A DNA stretch of 16,505 nucleotides from Methanobacteriota archaeon (GTDB lineage Archaea > Thermoplasmatota > Poseidoniia > Poseidoniales > Poseidoniaceae), in NCBI GenBank assembly GCA_009936765.1, contig JAACDL010000092.1, forward strand, positions 1-16,505. The letters run 5' to 3'. The position numbers and the translations under genes were made by a program. Shown here piece after piece: positions 6,875-13,748 of this stretch (positions are counted from its first letter, which is position 1; each line of letters starts with the position of its first letter). The notes beneath the pieces were generated by a model. That model was given only the letters and a program-made list of their open reading frames with translations. It was not told where the DNA came from and did not search any database.

Positions 6875-7561
6875 TTACAACTCTTTAGCTTCAGAATTGC
6901 CAGCGACTCCTTTTACCTTGCCAATTAAGTTACCTGCCATCCCTGGCGGGCATTCGATAATACAGGCCCAGTCGCCGTTTGAGAGCCATTCTTCTTTATC
7001 CAAATATGGCCTTAAGAATTTACCACATGCGCCGTAACCAGCGCTTGGAATCCTGAATGCCACCCTTACCGGTTCAAATGATAATGGAATCAATGGCTTT
7101 AGCACATTGATCGCATCCTTAACCTGTAATTCTAATCTCTTAAACGGATCTACAGAAAATCTACTTTCTTCAAGAGCCAATTCGATTCGAGTTTTAGGAT
7201 GGGGTGTTTTGGCTTTAGGGTCGATAGCAGTAGAATGAATTTCTTGGATAATCATTTGGCGTTTCTGCTCAACTAAATCCTTTCTTTGATTCGTAGTAAG
7301 TTGTATGCTACCTTTTTCGATAATCATAACTGCAATTTCACTAATGTCTTGAGTAGAAAATGTTGATTCAATCGCCTCTTCTGTAGGTCTATCTCCGCCT
7401 CTAGCATCATGCCAGACTTCGTCGGTAGCCAGAAAATCATCAATGTTTACACTAGATGGGTCAGACTTGAAACTGTCTACCAAGTCGGGGTCGACTAGTA
7501 TTTCGTAACGCTTACCGCCGTACTCCCATCGTGCCAAGACAGCGGAGTCTAGGCTTACCAT
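6875..7561 (-). CDS. SBDS-family ribosome maturation protein
   Basis: The archaeal orthologue of SBDS/Sdo1, which in eukaryotes acts with EFL1 to release eIF6 from the 60S subunit. The 228-residue product shows the N-terminal FYSH domain (GGKRYEILVDPDLV near 15-28, then EVWHDARGGDRPTEEAIESTF), the STQDISEIAVMIIEKGSIQLT segment, the middle domain with QKRQMIIQEIHSTAIDPK and PHPKTRIE, and a ferredoxin-like C-terminal domain. A GTG at 7573 would add four residues. The ATG at 7561 is preferred because GAGGAG (7578-7573), the last two glutamate codons of psmA, serves as ribosome-binding site 11 nt upstream. It lies in the standard position between psmA and rrp4. Confidence 0.95.
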   Translation of the reverse strand: MVSLDSAVLARWEYGGKRYEILVDPDLVDSFKSDPSSVNIDDFLATDEVWHDARGGDRPTEEAIESTFSTQDISEIAVMIIEKGSIQLTTNQRKDLVEQKRQMIIQEIHSTAIDPKAKTPHPKTRIELALEESRFSVDPFKRLELQVKDAINVLKPLIPLSFEPVRVAFRIPSAGYGACGKFLRPYLDKEEWLSNGDWACIIECPPGMAGNLIGKVKGVAGNSEAKEL

Positions 7562-7569
7562 GTTAGCTT

Positions 7570-8292
7570 TCACTCCTCAAGGGGCTTGAGACGGTCAATT
7601 TGCTTGTTAACCTCGTCCCTATCTAGGACTCTGTAACCTTCTGAGTCAACAACTGAAACTTCAACAGCATCTCTGTTTAGTTCCTGGTCGTTAGCGTTTC
7701 TGAGCGCTTCCAATCCAAGTTTCATTGCAGCATTAAGTGTCAAGTTTTCTTTCCAGTTCTTCTCGAAATAATCGATAACTGTATTTCTGCCGCTACCAAT
7801 TGCTCCTGCATGGTATGACTGGTATGCCCCTGATGGGTCAGTTTCGAATAGGTGGATTCCGTTTTCATCTACTCCTCCAATCAATAATGCTGTTCCGAAT
7901 GGTCTAGAACCGCCGTACTGAGTAAATGACTGCTTGAAGTCACAAATTTTCTTCGTTAGAATATCTACTGGGACTGATGCAGCATATGTGATTCTGTTAA
8001 CTTGAGCTTCAACACGTGCACGAGCGACAAGTTGTCTAGCATCTGCAACAAGTCCACTGGTAGCAATACCAACATGGTCATCGATTTTGAACATCTTCTC
8101 GATCGATTCTGGGATTATTAGGCGACTAGCAATACGCTTGTCACATACCAATACAACGCCATCTCTGAACTTCAGTCCAGCAGTTGTAGTTCCTCTCTTT
8201 ACGCTCTCTCTAGCATATTCTACCTGAAACAATCTTCCATCTGGACTGAATGTTGTAATGCCGTGGTCATATCCTCTTCCGCTCGGTTGCAA
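7570..8292 (-). CDS. psmA: 20S proteasome alpha subunit
   Basis: The alpha-type subunit forming the outer rings of the archaeal 20S proteasome, gating substrate entry and docking ATPases such as PAN. The N-terminal signature GYDHGITTFSPDGRLFQVEY, YARESVKRGTT and GVVLVCDKRI, then IGSGRNTVIDYFEKNW, are diagnostic. The frame is open to a TTG at 8334, but the TTG at 8292 gives the family-typical start (M-Q-P-S-G-R-G-Y-D) and 240 residues. It has GAGGTG at 8304-8299, 6 nt upstream. The product ends in L-E-E, whose codons double as the SBDS ribosome-binding site. It is the first gene of the ten-gene minus-strand run. The beta subunit is not in the window. Confidence 0.97.
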   Translation of the reverse strand: MQPSGRGYDHGITTFSPDGRLFQVEYARESVKRGTTTAGLKFRDGVVLVCDKRIASRLIIPESIEKMFKIDDHVGIATSGLVADARQLVARARVEAQVNRITYAASVPVDILTKKICDFKQSFTQYGGSRPFGTALLIGGVDENGIHLFETDPSGAYQSYHAGAIGSGRNTVIDYFEKNWKENLTLNAAMKLGLEALRNANDQELNRDAVEVSVVDSEGYRVLDRDEVNKQIDRLKPLEE

Positions 8293-8355
8293 AGTATCCA
8301 CCTCTAGTGGCTGTCCGGGTCGGGGTCTTATCAACCTTGGCGGGATGCGAGTTAT
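8293..8355. promoter_or_regulatory. Divergent promoter region between psmA operon and dph6
   Basis: This 63-nt gap must hold promoters for both directions. The only AT-rich octamer is 8327-8334, CTTATCAA on plus and TTGATAAG on minus. It lies about 25 nt before the dph6 GTG, which fits a leaderless transcript, and about 25 nt before the psmA ribosome-binding site, which fits a short leader. It is a weak match to an archaeal TATA box, and the shared use is inference. Confidence 0.4.
8299..8304 (-). promoter_or_regulatory. Ribosome-binding site deciding the psmA TTG start
   Basis: GAGGTG on the minus strand with a 6-nt spacer to the TTG at 8292. It rules in a non-ATG start and rules out the longer frame from 8334, which has no such site. 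Confidence 0.75.
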
Positions 8356-9003
8356 GTGAAGGTGGCAGTACTCTCAAGTGGCGGCAAGGATAGTAGCGCC
8401 GCAATATGGTGGGCGCAATGCAAGGGTTGGGACATTACTCATCTTGTTACTATGCTAGTTGAGAGTGATGATTCATGGATGTTTCAAATTCCAGGAACGT
8501 CACTGGTAGAGGCGCAAGCCAAATTATGTGATTATGATTGGTTGCCAGTTACTACCCAAGGAGTTCAAGAAGAAGAAATCTTAGATCTTGAAAAAGCACT
8601 TTCTCAAATCAAAATAGATGGAATAGTTTCTGGGGCAATCAGATCTGACTATCAGAAAACAAGACTCGAGAGAATGTGTGAACGGCTTGAGATTAAATCA
8701 TTCACACCGTTGTGGCATCAATCCAGTGAGTCGCACATGGATGGTTTGGTTAGTAACGGGTTTCAGGTAATGATCACAGGAGTCTCTTCCGAGGGTTTGA
8801 CAGATGAATGGCTCGGGCATATAATGACTACTGATTCATTGCTCCGTCTGAAGTCTCTTGCTGCGAAATATAGATTCAATGTCGATGGTGAAGGCGGCGA
8901 ATATGAGACATTGGTTGTTGCTGGACCGCACATGAAGGGCTCCTTAGATTTGGGTTACAAAACAGAATGGGATGGTGTCAGAGGACACCTAGTTTTCGAA
9001 TAA
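8356..9003 (+). CDS. dph6: Diphthine--ammonia ligase (Dph6, MJ0570 family)
   Basis: An ATP-pyrophosphatase-fold enzyme that amidates diphthine to diphthamide on the conserved histidine of EF-2, the last step of diphthamide synthesis. The 215-residue length is normal for the archaeal form. Motifs are the PP-loop SSGGKDSSAA at 7-16, GAIRSDYQKTRLERMC at 93-108, PLWH at 118-121, and the family signature GEGGEYETLV at 178-187 followed by AGPHMKG. The start is GTG at 8356, since a second GTG two codons on would cut the first strand. There is no ribosome-binding site, which suggests a leaderless mRNA. Dph2 and Dph5 are not in the window. The purB start follows after 66 nt. Confidence 0.92.
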   Translation: MKVAVLSSGGKDSSAAIWWAQCKGWDITHLVTMLVESDDSWMFQIPGTSLVEAQAKLCDYDWLPVTTQGVQEEEILDLEKALSQIKIDGIVSGAIRSDYQKTRLERMCERLEIKSFTPLWHQSSESHMDGLVSNGFQVMITGVSSEGLTDEWLGHIMTTDSLLRLKSLAAKYRFNVDGEGGEYETLVVAGPHMKGSLDLGYKTEWDGVRGHLVFE

Positions 9004-9056
9004 ATTGCCCAAAACTTGAACTTTCCATCACTCGGAATGTTCATGTCCTATCCTCA

Positions 9057-9063
9057 GAGGGAG
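9057..9063 (+). promoter_or_regulatory. Ribosome-binding site deciding the purB start
   Basis: GAGGGAG lies 6 nt before the ATG at 9070. It selects this start over a TTG at 9016 and other upstream in-frame codons. The remaining gap 9004-9056 shows nothing else that I recognise. Confidence 0.7.
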
Positions 9064-9069
9064 TACAAT

Positions 9070-10419
9070 ATGGCATTCTGCCCACTAGACTATCGATATG
9101 GCTGTCAAGAGTTCAAAGAGATCTGGTCCGAATTAGGTCGGCACCAGCGTCAATTGGAGGTTGAAAGAGCTCTTGTATGGGCGCACAAAGAGATGGGTAA
9201 GGTCTCAGAAATGGACTATGCCAAGGTTGCCGAAATCGCAGTTCCTAGTGTCGTTACCAAAGAGAGAGTGTCCGAAATTGAAGCTGAAACAAGGCACGAC
9301 ATCATGGCCCTAACAAAGGCCATGGCTGAAGCGGCAGGAGATGCGGGATGGTGCATTCATTTAGGTGCAACATCAAATGATATTGTAGATACTGCTGTGG
9401 GGCTGCAACTCAGAGATTCGATAGTTCTACTCCGTCAACAATTGTGTAATCTGATTGAAGTTACTGCTAATCTGGCTGAAAAAGAGCGAGACACTGTAAT
9501 GCTTGGAAGAACTCATGGCCAAGCAGCAGTTCCTATCACATTCGGTCTCAAAACAGCTGTTTGGCTAGATGAGATGAGAAGGCAATTGATTCGTTTGGAT
9601 GAAGCAACTCCACGTATTGCTGTTGGAAAGTTCTTGGGTGCCGTTGGAACCGGTGCTGCACAAGGCGATGGAGCAAGAGAATTACAGAGATTGATTCTTA
9701 CACATCTCGGTCTACAGGTTCCTCTTGCTACAACACAAGTTGTCGGCAGAGATCGGTATGTCGAGTATGTTTCATGGCTTGCAAACGTGGCTTGTACATG
9801 TGAGAAGGTATTGCAGGAAATACGTAACCTTCAGCGTTCAGAGATTGCAGAAGCAGGTGAAGGTTTTGATGTAAAGAAACAAGTAGGCTCTTCAACAATG
9901 GCGCACAAGAAAAACCCGATTAAGTCTGAAAACGCATCAGGTCTGGCAAGGATTGTACGTTCATTCATTATCCCTACATATGAAAATGCACTACTCTGGC
10001 ATGAAAGGGATTTGGCAAATTCAAGCAGTGAAGGATTTACACTATCTCATGGTTCTGCACTATGTGAAGATGTGATTGCCAAAACCGCCAATGTATTGAC
10101 CAATCTATGGGTTGACAGAGATAGAATGCTAGCAAACATCGCTAGTCAGAAGGGTCTAGTCATGGCTGAAAAGGTCATGATTGAATTGGTAGGTCACGGG
10201 ATTGGTCGCGATGAATCGCACGAAATTCTTCGTTCTGCATCATTCGAAGCAATAGAGAATGGTGAGGAATTAATCGATGTCTGTGCTAGGACTCCTGCAG
10301 TTGCTGCAGCATTCTCCATAGAGGAACTAGAAGCAATGTTTGACCCTGCTAACCATATCGGAGTCTCGGGTGAAATTGTTGATGAAGCTGTTGAATTAGC
10401 ACGAAGCGCAATTCAATGA
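9070..10419 (+). CDS. purB: Adenylosuccinate lyase
   Basis: A fumarase/aspartase-superfamily enzyme catalysing two fumarate eliminations in purine synthesis: SAICAR to AICAR, and adenylosuccinate to AMP. The 449-residue protein starts MAFCPLDYRYG, typical for the family. Motifs are TRHDIMA (H76), GATSNDIVDT (near 99-108), GRTHGQAAVPITFG with H149 as a likely catalytic residue, and the mobile active-site loop GSSTMAHKKNPIKSE near 273-287 carrying the catalytic serine. The consensus loop is SSxMPHKxNP; proline is alanine here. No other purine gene is nearby. The last 7 bases overlap the end of the opposing membrane-protein gene. Confidence 0.97.
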   Translation: MAFCPLDYRYGCQEFKEIWSELGRHQRQLEVERALVWAHKEMGKVSEMDYAKVAEIAVPSVVTKERVSEIEAETRHDIMALTKAMAEAAGDAGWCIHLGATSNDIVDTAVGLQLRDSIVLLRQQLCNLIEVTANLAEKERDTVMLGRTHGQAAVPITFGLKTAVWLDEMRRQLIRLDEATPRIAVGKFLGAVGTGAAQGDGARELQRLILTHLGLQVPLATTQVVGRDRYVEYVSWLANVACTCEKVLQEIRNLQRSEIAEAGEGFDVKKQVGSSTMAHKKNPIKSENASGLARIVRSFIIPTYENALLWHERDLANSSSEGFTLSHGSALCEDVIAKTANVLTNLWVDRDRMLANIASQKGLVMAEKVMIELVGHGIGRDESHEILRSASFEAIENGEELIDVCARTPAVAAAFSIEELEAMFDPANHIGVSGEIVDEAVELARSAIQ

Positions 10420-10847
10420 TCTTCTGTTTGTTCTCTTTGCATCATCGATGTTCTGACTAATATCATCGCAATTAATGCAGATATTGTGAATGCAATTCCT
10501 ACCATCTGTGACATACTGTACCACAGAACAATCACTCCGCCTAGAGAAAGATATGCGAATACCTGGCACAATGCAGACGCAAAATTTAGTCTCTTCAACA
10601 TATCTTCATTTAGATCCCCATTATGTTCCATCAAGAATGTGTAAATCAAGAAATAAACTCCTTGGAAAGGAATTGTTGCAGCAATTATAGTAAGTGCAAT
10701 CTCCCTTACTAGTTTCGGGTTTGATTCTTGCTCAATACCCTGGAACAGTAATACAGCGGTATTTGTTCCCAACAATGCAGCCATTATTGTCCATCGCTTG
10801 TCTTGCGAAGAAGTTCGACTCTCAACATTGACCGAACCTTCGCTCAT
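10413..10847 (-). CDS. Small membrane protein with four predicted helices
   Basis: A 144-residue integral membrane protein that I do not recognise. Hydrophobic stretches fall at about 19-38, 49-72, 88-110 and 114-131. The N-terminus is polar and the C-terminal tail (QREQTEDH) charged. An even number of helices and a lysine/arginine-rich N-terminal flank suggest both ends are cytoplasmic. It has no obvious catalytic motif. The ATG at 10847 has only a weak upstream purine stretch, so it may be leaderless. The gene converges on purB, overlapping it by 7 nt, and lies 71 nt downstream of a single-helix protein gene on the same strand. Confidence 0.65.
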   Translation of the reverse strand: MSEGSVNVESRTSSQDKRWTIMAALLGTNTAVLLFQGIEQESNPKLVREIALTIIAATIPFQGVYFLIYTFLMEHNGDLNEDMLKRLNFASALCQVFAYLSLGGVIVLWYSMSQMVGIAFTISALIAMILVRTSMMQREQTEDH

Positions 10848-10918
10848 GAAAAGCGTGCGTACTGTGAAGGGTTTGTATGTTGCCCTTAAGAAAATTAAAA
10901 AATGTCCAAATTAAGAGG
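10848..10918 (-). terminator. U-rich stretch between two minus-strand membrane-protein genes
   Basis: On the minus strand this gap carries TTTTTTAATTTTC at 10902-10890, 17 nt after the stop of the single-helix protein gene. A run of U without a strong hairpin is the usual archaeal terminator form. The same AT-rich tract lies about 45 nt before the next ATG (10847) and could also serve as its TATA region. The two readings cannot be separated by eye. Confidence 0.4.
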
Positions 10919-11137
10919 TTACCAAAGATAACGGAATGCTAGAATTATGCTACCTGTAATGCTGGCAACAATCATCAGAATTACAATCATTGCATTTGGG
11001 CCGTACTCATTAGTGTCGTCTAATGCAGTCCCAATCAGGCCATCACGAGCAATTGCTTTCGAGAAACTACCTACTTCTTCGAACTTAGGAAGCGGTCTTC
11101 GAGGTATCCTTTCACCCTTGCGTAATTCTCCTGCCAT
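10919..11137 (-). CDS. Small single-helix membrane protein
   Basis: A 72-residue protein of unknown function. A basic, proline-containing N-terminal region (MAGELRKGERIPRRPLPKFE) is followed by a polar middle and one strongly hydrophobic helix at about 49-68, ending in FRYLW. Such a layout suits a C-terminal tail anchor with the N-terminal domain in the cytoplasm. The frame is open further upstream to 11293, but that stretch is compositionally unlike a protein and overlaps the divergent CBS gene. ATG 11137 is therefore chosen although no clear ribosome-binding site precedes it (it may be leaderless). ATG 11164 is an alternative adding nine residues. Confidence 0.6.
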   Translation of the reverse strand: MAGELRKGERIPRRPLPKFEEVGSFSKAIARDGLIGTALDDTNEYGPNAMIVILMIVASITGSIILAFRYLW

Positions 11138-11226
11138 ATTCGATGTGAAGAGTAATTGGGTCATATGGCTTGCCATTGATAGAATGTTGGGAAAGCAATA
11201 TCTTGTATGGGTGGGTAGAATGGAAT
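11138..11226. promoter_or_regulatory. Divergent intergenic region upstream of the CBS and tail-anchored protein genes
   Basis: An 89-nt gap between two divergent starts that must hold both promoters. AT-rich candidates include the stretch near 11195-11205 (GCAATATCTT), about 25-30 nt before the CBS-gene ATG. Neither start has a convincing ribosome-binding site, so leaderless transcripts are likely. No strong TATA consensus is visible. Confidence 0.3.
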
Positions 11227-11775
11227 ATGCAAGAGCCAACTGTTGCTGATATGTCAATTGCCGATGAGCATATTGTTGTTGAAATGAAGACAAGAATAAG
11301 CGAAGTATGCAAAGAACTTGCAGTAAATCCTGATCATGCAGTTTTAGTCAAGAAAGGTAGTGAGATTCTAGGTGTCGTAACAGCCCGAAGTATTTTCCAG
11401 AAAATGTCAGAAGGAGTAAATGCAACTAAAGTTAAAGTTAGCAAGATTATGAGGACAAATATCTTATCAATTTCAGCAGATACTCCACTTTCAATTGGTT
11501 TGGATTTGATGAGTAAAGAAAATCCAGATGCAATTGTTATTACCGGTCCAGAAGATGAATTTGTAGGTTACTTTTCTACCAGTGATTATCGTGATGCTAC
11601 TCGTAAATTAGAAGCTCACCAAAAAATGTCTTCTCGATTATCTCGTTCTCGCAAGGTTATCACAGAAAAAGCAGAGGAAAAGGATAGCAATGGTGACTTG
11701 CTCGACCTTTTACTTGGTGATGTCTTAGAAGAGGAAGAAGAAGTAGACTCCCTATCAACATTGAGTTTTGAATGA
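11227..11775 (+). CDS. CBS-domain pair protein
   Basis: A 182-residue soluble protein with two CBS motifs, at about 13-60 (IVVEMKTRISEVCKEL, then HAVLVKKGSEILGVVTARSI) and about 70-127 (VSKIMRTNILSISADTPLSI, then AIVITGPEDEFVGYFSTSDY). CBS pairs form a Bateman module that binds adenine nucleotides or S-adenosylmethionine and reports energy state to a partner. A charged linker and a very acidic C-terminal tail (residues 160-177, including EEEEEV) follow. The ATG at 11227 is preferred over upstream codons because the first CBS strand begins just after it. The next gene starts 9 nt later, so the two probably form an operon and may work together. The ligand and target are unknown. Confidence 0.82.
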   Translation: MQEPTVADMSIADEHIVVEMKTRISEVCKELAVNPDHAVLVKKGSEILGVVTARSIFQKMSEGVNATKVKVSKIMRTNILSISADTPLSIGLDLMSKENPDAIVITGPEDEFVGYFSTSDYRDATRKLEAHQKMSSRLSRSRKVITEKAEEKDSNGDLLDLLLGDVLEEEEEVDSLSTLSFE

Positions 11776-11784
11776 GTTGATATT

Positions 11785-12354
11785 ATGAGTCTCTGGGAAG
11801 CGCCTTTGGACGACTCTTCTATCCATCTTGCAGTTGAGGGTTCATGTGGTGGTACCTCTATGGGTATACAATTGGCTCGTCAAGCGATTTCTGGCGGCGG
11901 CAGAGTCCTTTGGGCTTCACCTGAATTACCCAATGGAACTCGTTTTTCTCAGATTTTTACCGGTATGGATTTAACCGCCTCATCCCGATTTCATGCCATG
12001 AATTTAGTAGGTAATTTCGACCAAGCACTAGAGTCATTATTGCATACTGCAAATGTATTGCCTGGTGTCAATTTGGTAGTATTAGACGATTATTGTCCTG
12101 ATAGTGGTAAGATTCCATCAGACATTATCGCTGGTGTTAACAAGATGATCTCAGATAGTAAATGGACAACTTTGTTGATTTCTAAAGGCGGGGTTTCAAT
12201 GGACGATAGCCCATTGACTGCTCGTGGTAAGAAAAAGATTAACTCAGACAAAGTATGGCTTCTCACACGACCAGATTCAGATTCAAAAAGAATACTCTGG
12301 ATAGATGACGAATCAATCTCTCTGCGATTGGCAGAAGAGGGTTTCATCAATTGA
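11785..12354 (+). CDS. RecA/RadB-like P-loop-fold protein with degenerate Walker A
   Basis: A 189-residue protein that reads like a small RecA-fold domain. A strand precedes G19-S-C-G-G-T-S25, where a Walker A loop would be. A helix and the strand GGRVLWASPE follow, and LVVLDDY at 97-103 resembles Walker B. The Walker A lysine is missing, so classical ATP hydrolysis is doubtful. The later GKKKINSDKVWLLTRPDSD and ILWIDDE segments resemble the C-terminal strands of RadB/KaiC-type proteins. Family assignment is tentative. It sits 9 nt behind the CBS gene, suggesting a nucleotide-sensing pair. Its stop abuts the stop of the opposing gene directly. Confidence 0.55.
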   Translation: MSLWEAPLDDSSIHLAVEGSCGGTSMGIQLARQAISGGGRVLWASPELPNGTRFSQIFTGMDLTASSRFHAMNLVGNFDQALESLLHTANVLPGVNLVVLDDYCPDSGKIPSDIIAGVNKMISDSKWTTLLISKGGVSMDDSPLTARGKKKINSDKVWLLTRPDSDSKRILWIDDESISLRLAEEGFIN

Positions 12355-12594
12355 TCATTCGTTTTCTTCTTCACCGAGAAGCTTGGCCATCTCGTCTAAA
12401 GCATCATCGTCAGGTTCATCGAATTGTTCTGGGTTCTTAGCCGAACCTTCCATCATGTCATCTCCTGCAACTGCAGGCTCAGATTCAGCTTTGACTCGTG
12501 CCATGTTTGCACGACCCTGATTTGTAATGTACCAAACCATTGCCAGCAAGGTAAGTCCGAGTACAATGTAAGTGATTTGTGTTGAGTTGACCAT
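12355..12594 (-). CDS. Small single-pass membrane protein with acidic tail
   Basis: A 79-residue protein with an N-terminal helix at about 7-25 (ITYIVLGLTLLAMVWYI), a short basic patch (GRANMARVK), then a long acidic cytoplasmic-type tail ending in EEENE. The basic patch after the helix favours N-out/C-in topology. I do not recognise the family. The gene directly abuts the stop of the P-loop-like gene, and its glutamate codons put a T-rich stretch on the opposite strand. The ATG at 12594 is the only reasonable start, and it has no clear ribosome-binding site. Confidence 0.6.
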   Translation of the reverse strand: MVNSTQITYIVLGLTLLAMVWYITNQGRANMARVKAESEPAVAGDDMMEGSAKNPEQFDEPDDDALDEMAKLLGEEENE

Positions 12595-12595
12595 G

Positions 12596-12625
12596 ATGTT
12601 GCCAATAGGTATCGGCTATCAACAT
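12596..12625. repeat. Small nested inverted repeat between tiaS and the acidic membrane protein gene
   Basis: The arms ATGTTG (12596-12601) and CAACAT (12620-12625) enclose a second near-palindrome, GCCAATA-GG-TATCGGC. It lies in the 39-nt gap downstream of the tiaS stop and just before the next minus-strand start. It could be a hairpin or an operator. It is short enough to be chance. Confidence 0.3.
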
Positions 12626-12633
12626 TTAGGACA

Positions 12634-13746
12634 TTAGGCCATACTCTTCGCTAAATGGCGTCTTTTATCGACAGGTGGTTGAGCCCATCCACTAATCGGT
12701 GGAATCCTGTCTGATTCAACCCATTTGTCTAAACTTTTGATTTTACATTTTGGACATCTAACTCCTTGCCCTTTGCCCATAGATTTCATCCGTGTGCCAC
12801 ATTCGCATACGGGCCTCTCTAGGATTTGAGATTGTGTTACTCTAATACCTTCAAGATGAATTTTACCTTCAAATTCCAGACCGATATATTCGATGGAATC
12901 TCCTTCTGTTAGCCATTGTGCCAATTTGTTAATATCTCCAGATTCTGAAAATGCTAGAATGTTATTGTTCAAAATTACGTGACCTCCATTGAGTATTTCT
13001 TTTGTCCCAACAGTGGTTTTGTGAATCGACTGAATGTGATCTCCAGATGCCTGGTTAGTTCTGAAAATCCTGTAACCTGTTGTTTCAGCACTTCCGTTGA
13101 TTAATTCTTTAGTAGCCATTAATGCAACATCTGAACTTGTTGCCCTTACTCCAAACATTACGGGGCATGGACCTCTAGGCGCAATCAAACCGCGATTATT
13201 TCTTGGGTCCCTGCAAAGGAATGTACCTTCCATTGCATCAACTGTTGTAAGCGACTCTTCACTTACTCTTCGCTCGCCCTTTCTCCATGCGATTCCTTCC
13301 CATGTAGCAACATCCCCGCTCCATGCACATGAGGCTGCAGCACCGATGCGCCCTTGTCCTCCCCATTGATGCCCACCTTCGATGAAAGTAGCCTCACCTC
13401 TAACAGCATTCCAATAGTGGATTTCATCTGGTTTAGTCACGAATAATGTCATGCCTGGGTCGGATGGGTATTGTTTTCTGTCCGAATGTTCTGAATGTGA
13501 TATCTCTCCTTTCAGTAGAGAAATATGCTTTATCCAGTATTCATCTAACCACTTAATTATGCTTTCATCACAAAAAAGTTCGACCGATAAGGAAGCATTG
13601 CCTCTTGTTCTTTGAGCTGCAAATGGCCATAACCTAGTCAACCTTGGTTCTCCATAATCGCATGGTAGTGCATCGAGAAGTTGATGGAATACTAGAGTGG
13701 TACAGCCACCATCTAGTGAATCGGTATCATCAAGTCCAAGCCACAT
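12634..13746 (-). CDS. tiaS: tRNA(Ile2) 2-agmatinylcytidine synthetase TiaS
   Basis: Makes agmatidine at the wobble C34 of tRNA-Ile(CAU) using ATP and agmatine, so that the tRNA reads AUA rather than AUG; this enzyme is specific to archaea. The 370-residue protein starts with the diagnostic GLDDTDS (D6, D7, D9) and GGCTT. The central catalytic domain includes GRIGAAAS and RGPCPVMFGVR, then an OB-like domain follows, and a C-terminal zinc ribbon has C314-E-C316 and C331-P-K-C334 around RMKSMGKGQG. The ATG has GGTGG at 13758-13754, 7 nt upstream, inside the end of the HAD gene. Only 2 nt separate the two genes, so they are co-transcribed. It is slightly shorter than many homologues. Confidence 0.95.
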   Translation of the reverse strand: MWLGLDDTDSLDGGCTTLVFHQLLDALPCDYGEPRLTRLWPFAAQRTRGNASLSVELFCDESIIKWLDEYWIKHISLLKGEISHSEHSDRKQYPSDPGMTLFVTKPDEIHYWNAVRGEATFIEGGHQWGGQGRIGAAASCAWSGDVATWEGIAWRKGERRVSEESLTTVDAMEGTFLCRDPRNNRGLIAPRGPCPVMFGVRATSSDVALMATKELINGSAETTGYRIFRTNQASGDHIQSIHKTTVGTKEILNGGHVILNNNILAFSESGDINKLAQWLTEGDSIEYIGLEFEGKIHLEGIRVTQSQILERPVCECGTRMKSMGKGQGVRCPKCKIKSLDKWVESDRIPPISGWAQPPVDKRRHLAKSMA

Positions 13747-13748
13747 AA

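Noticed and set aside
8293..9069. Possible tRNA or small RNA in the intergenic gaps around dph6
   Set aside because: The gaps are 63 and 66 nt, too short for a full tRNA, and no T-loop (GGTTCRA) or cloverleaf pairing is visible.
10413..12594. Toxin-antitoxin or defence island
   Set aside because: The small genes are membrane proteins, and a CBS pair without a nuclease, kinase or toxin-like motif does not support such a system. There are no mobile-element signs.
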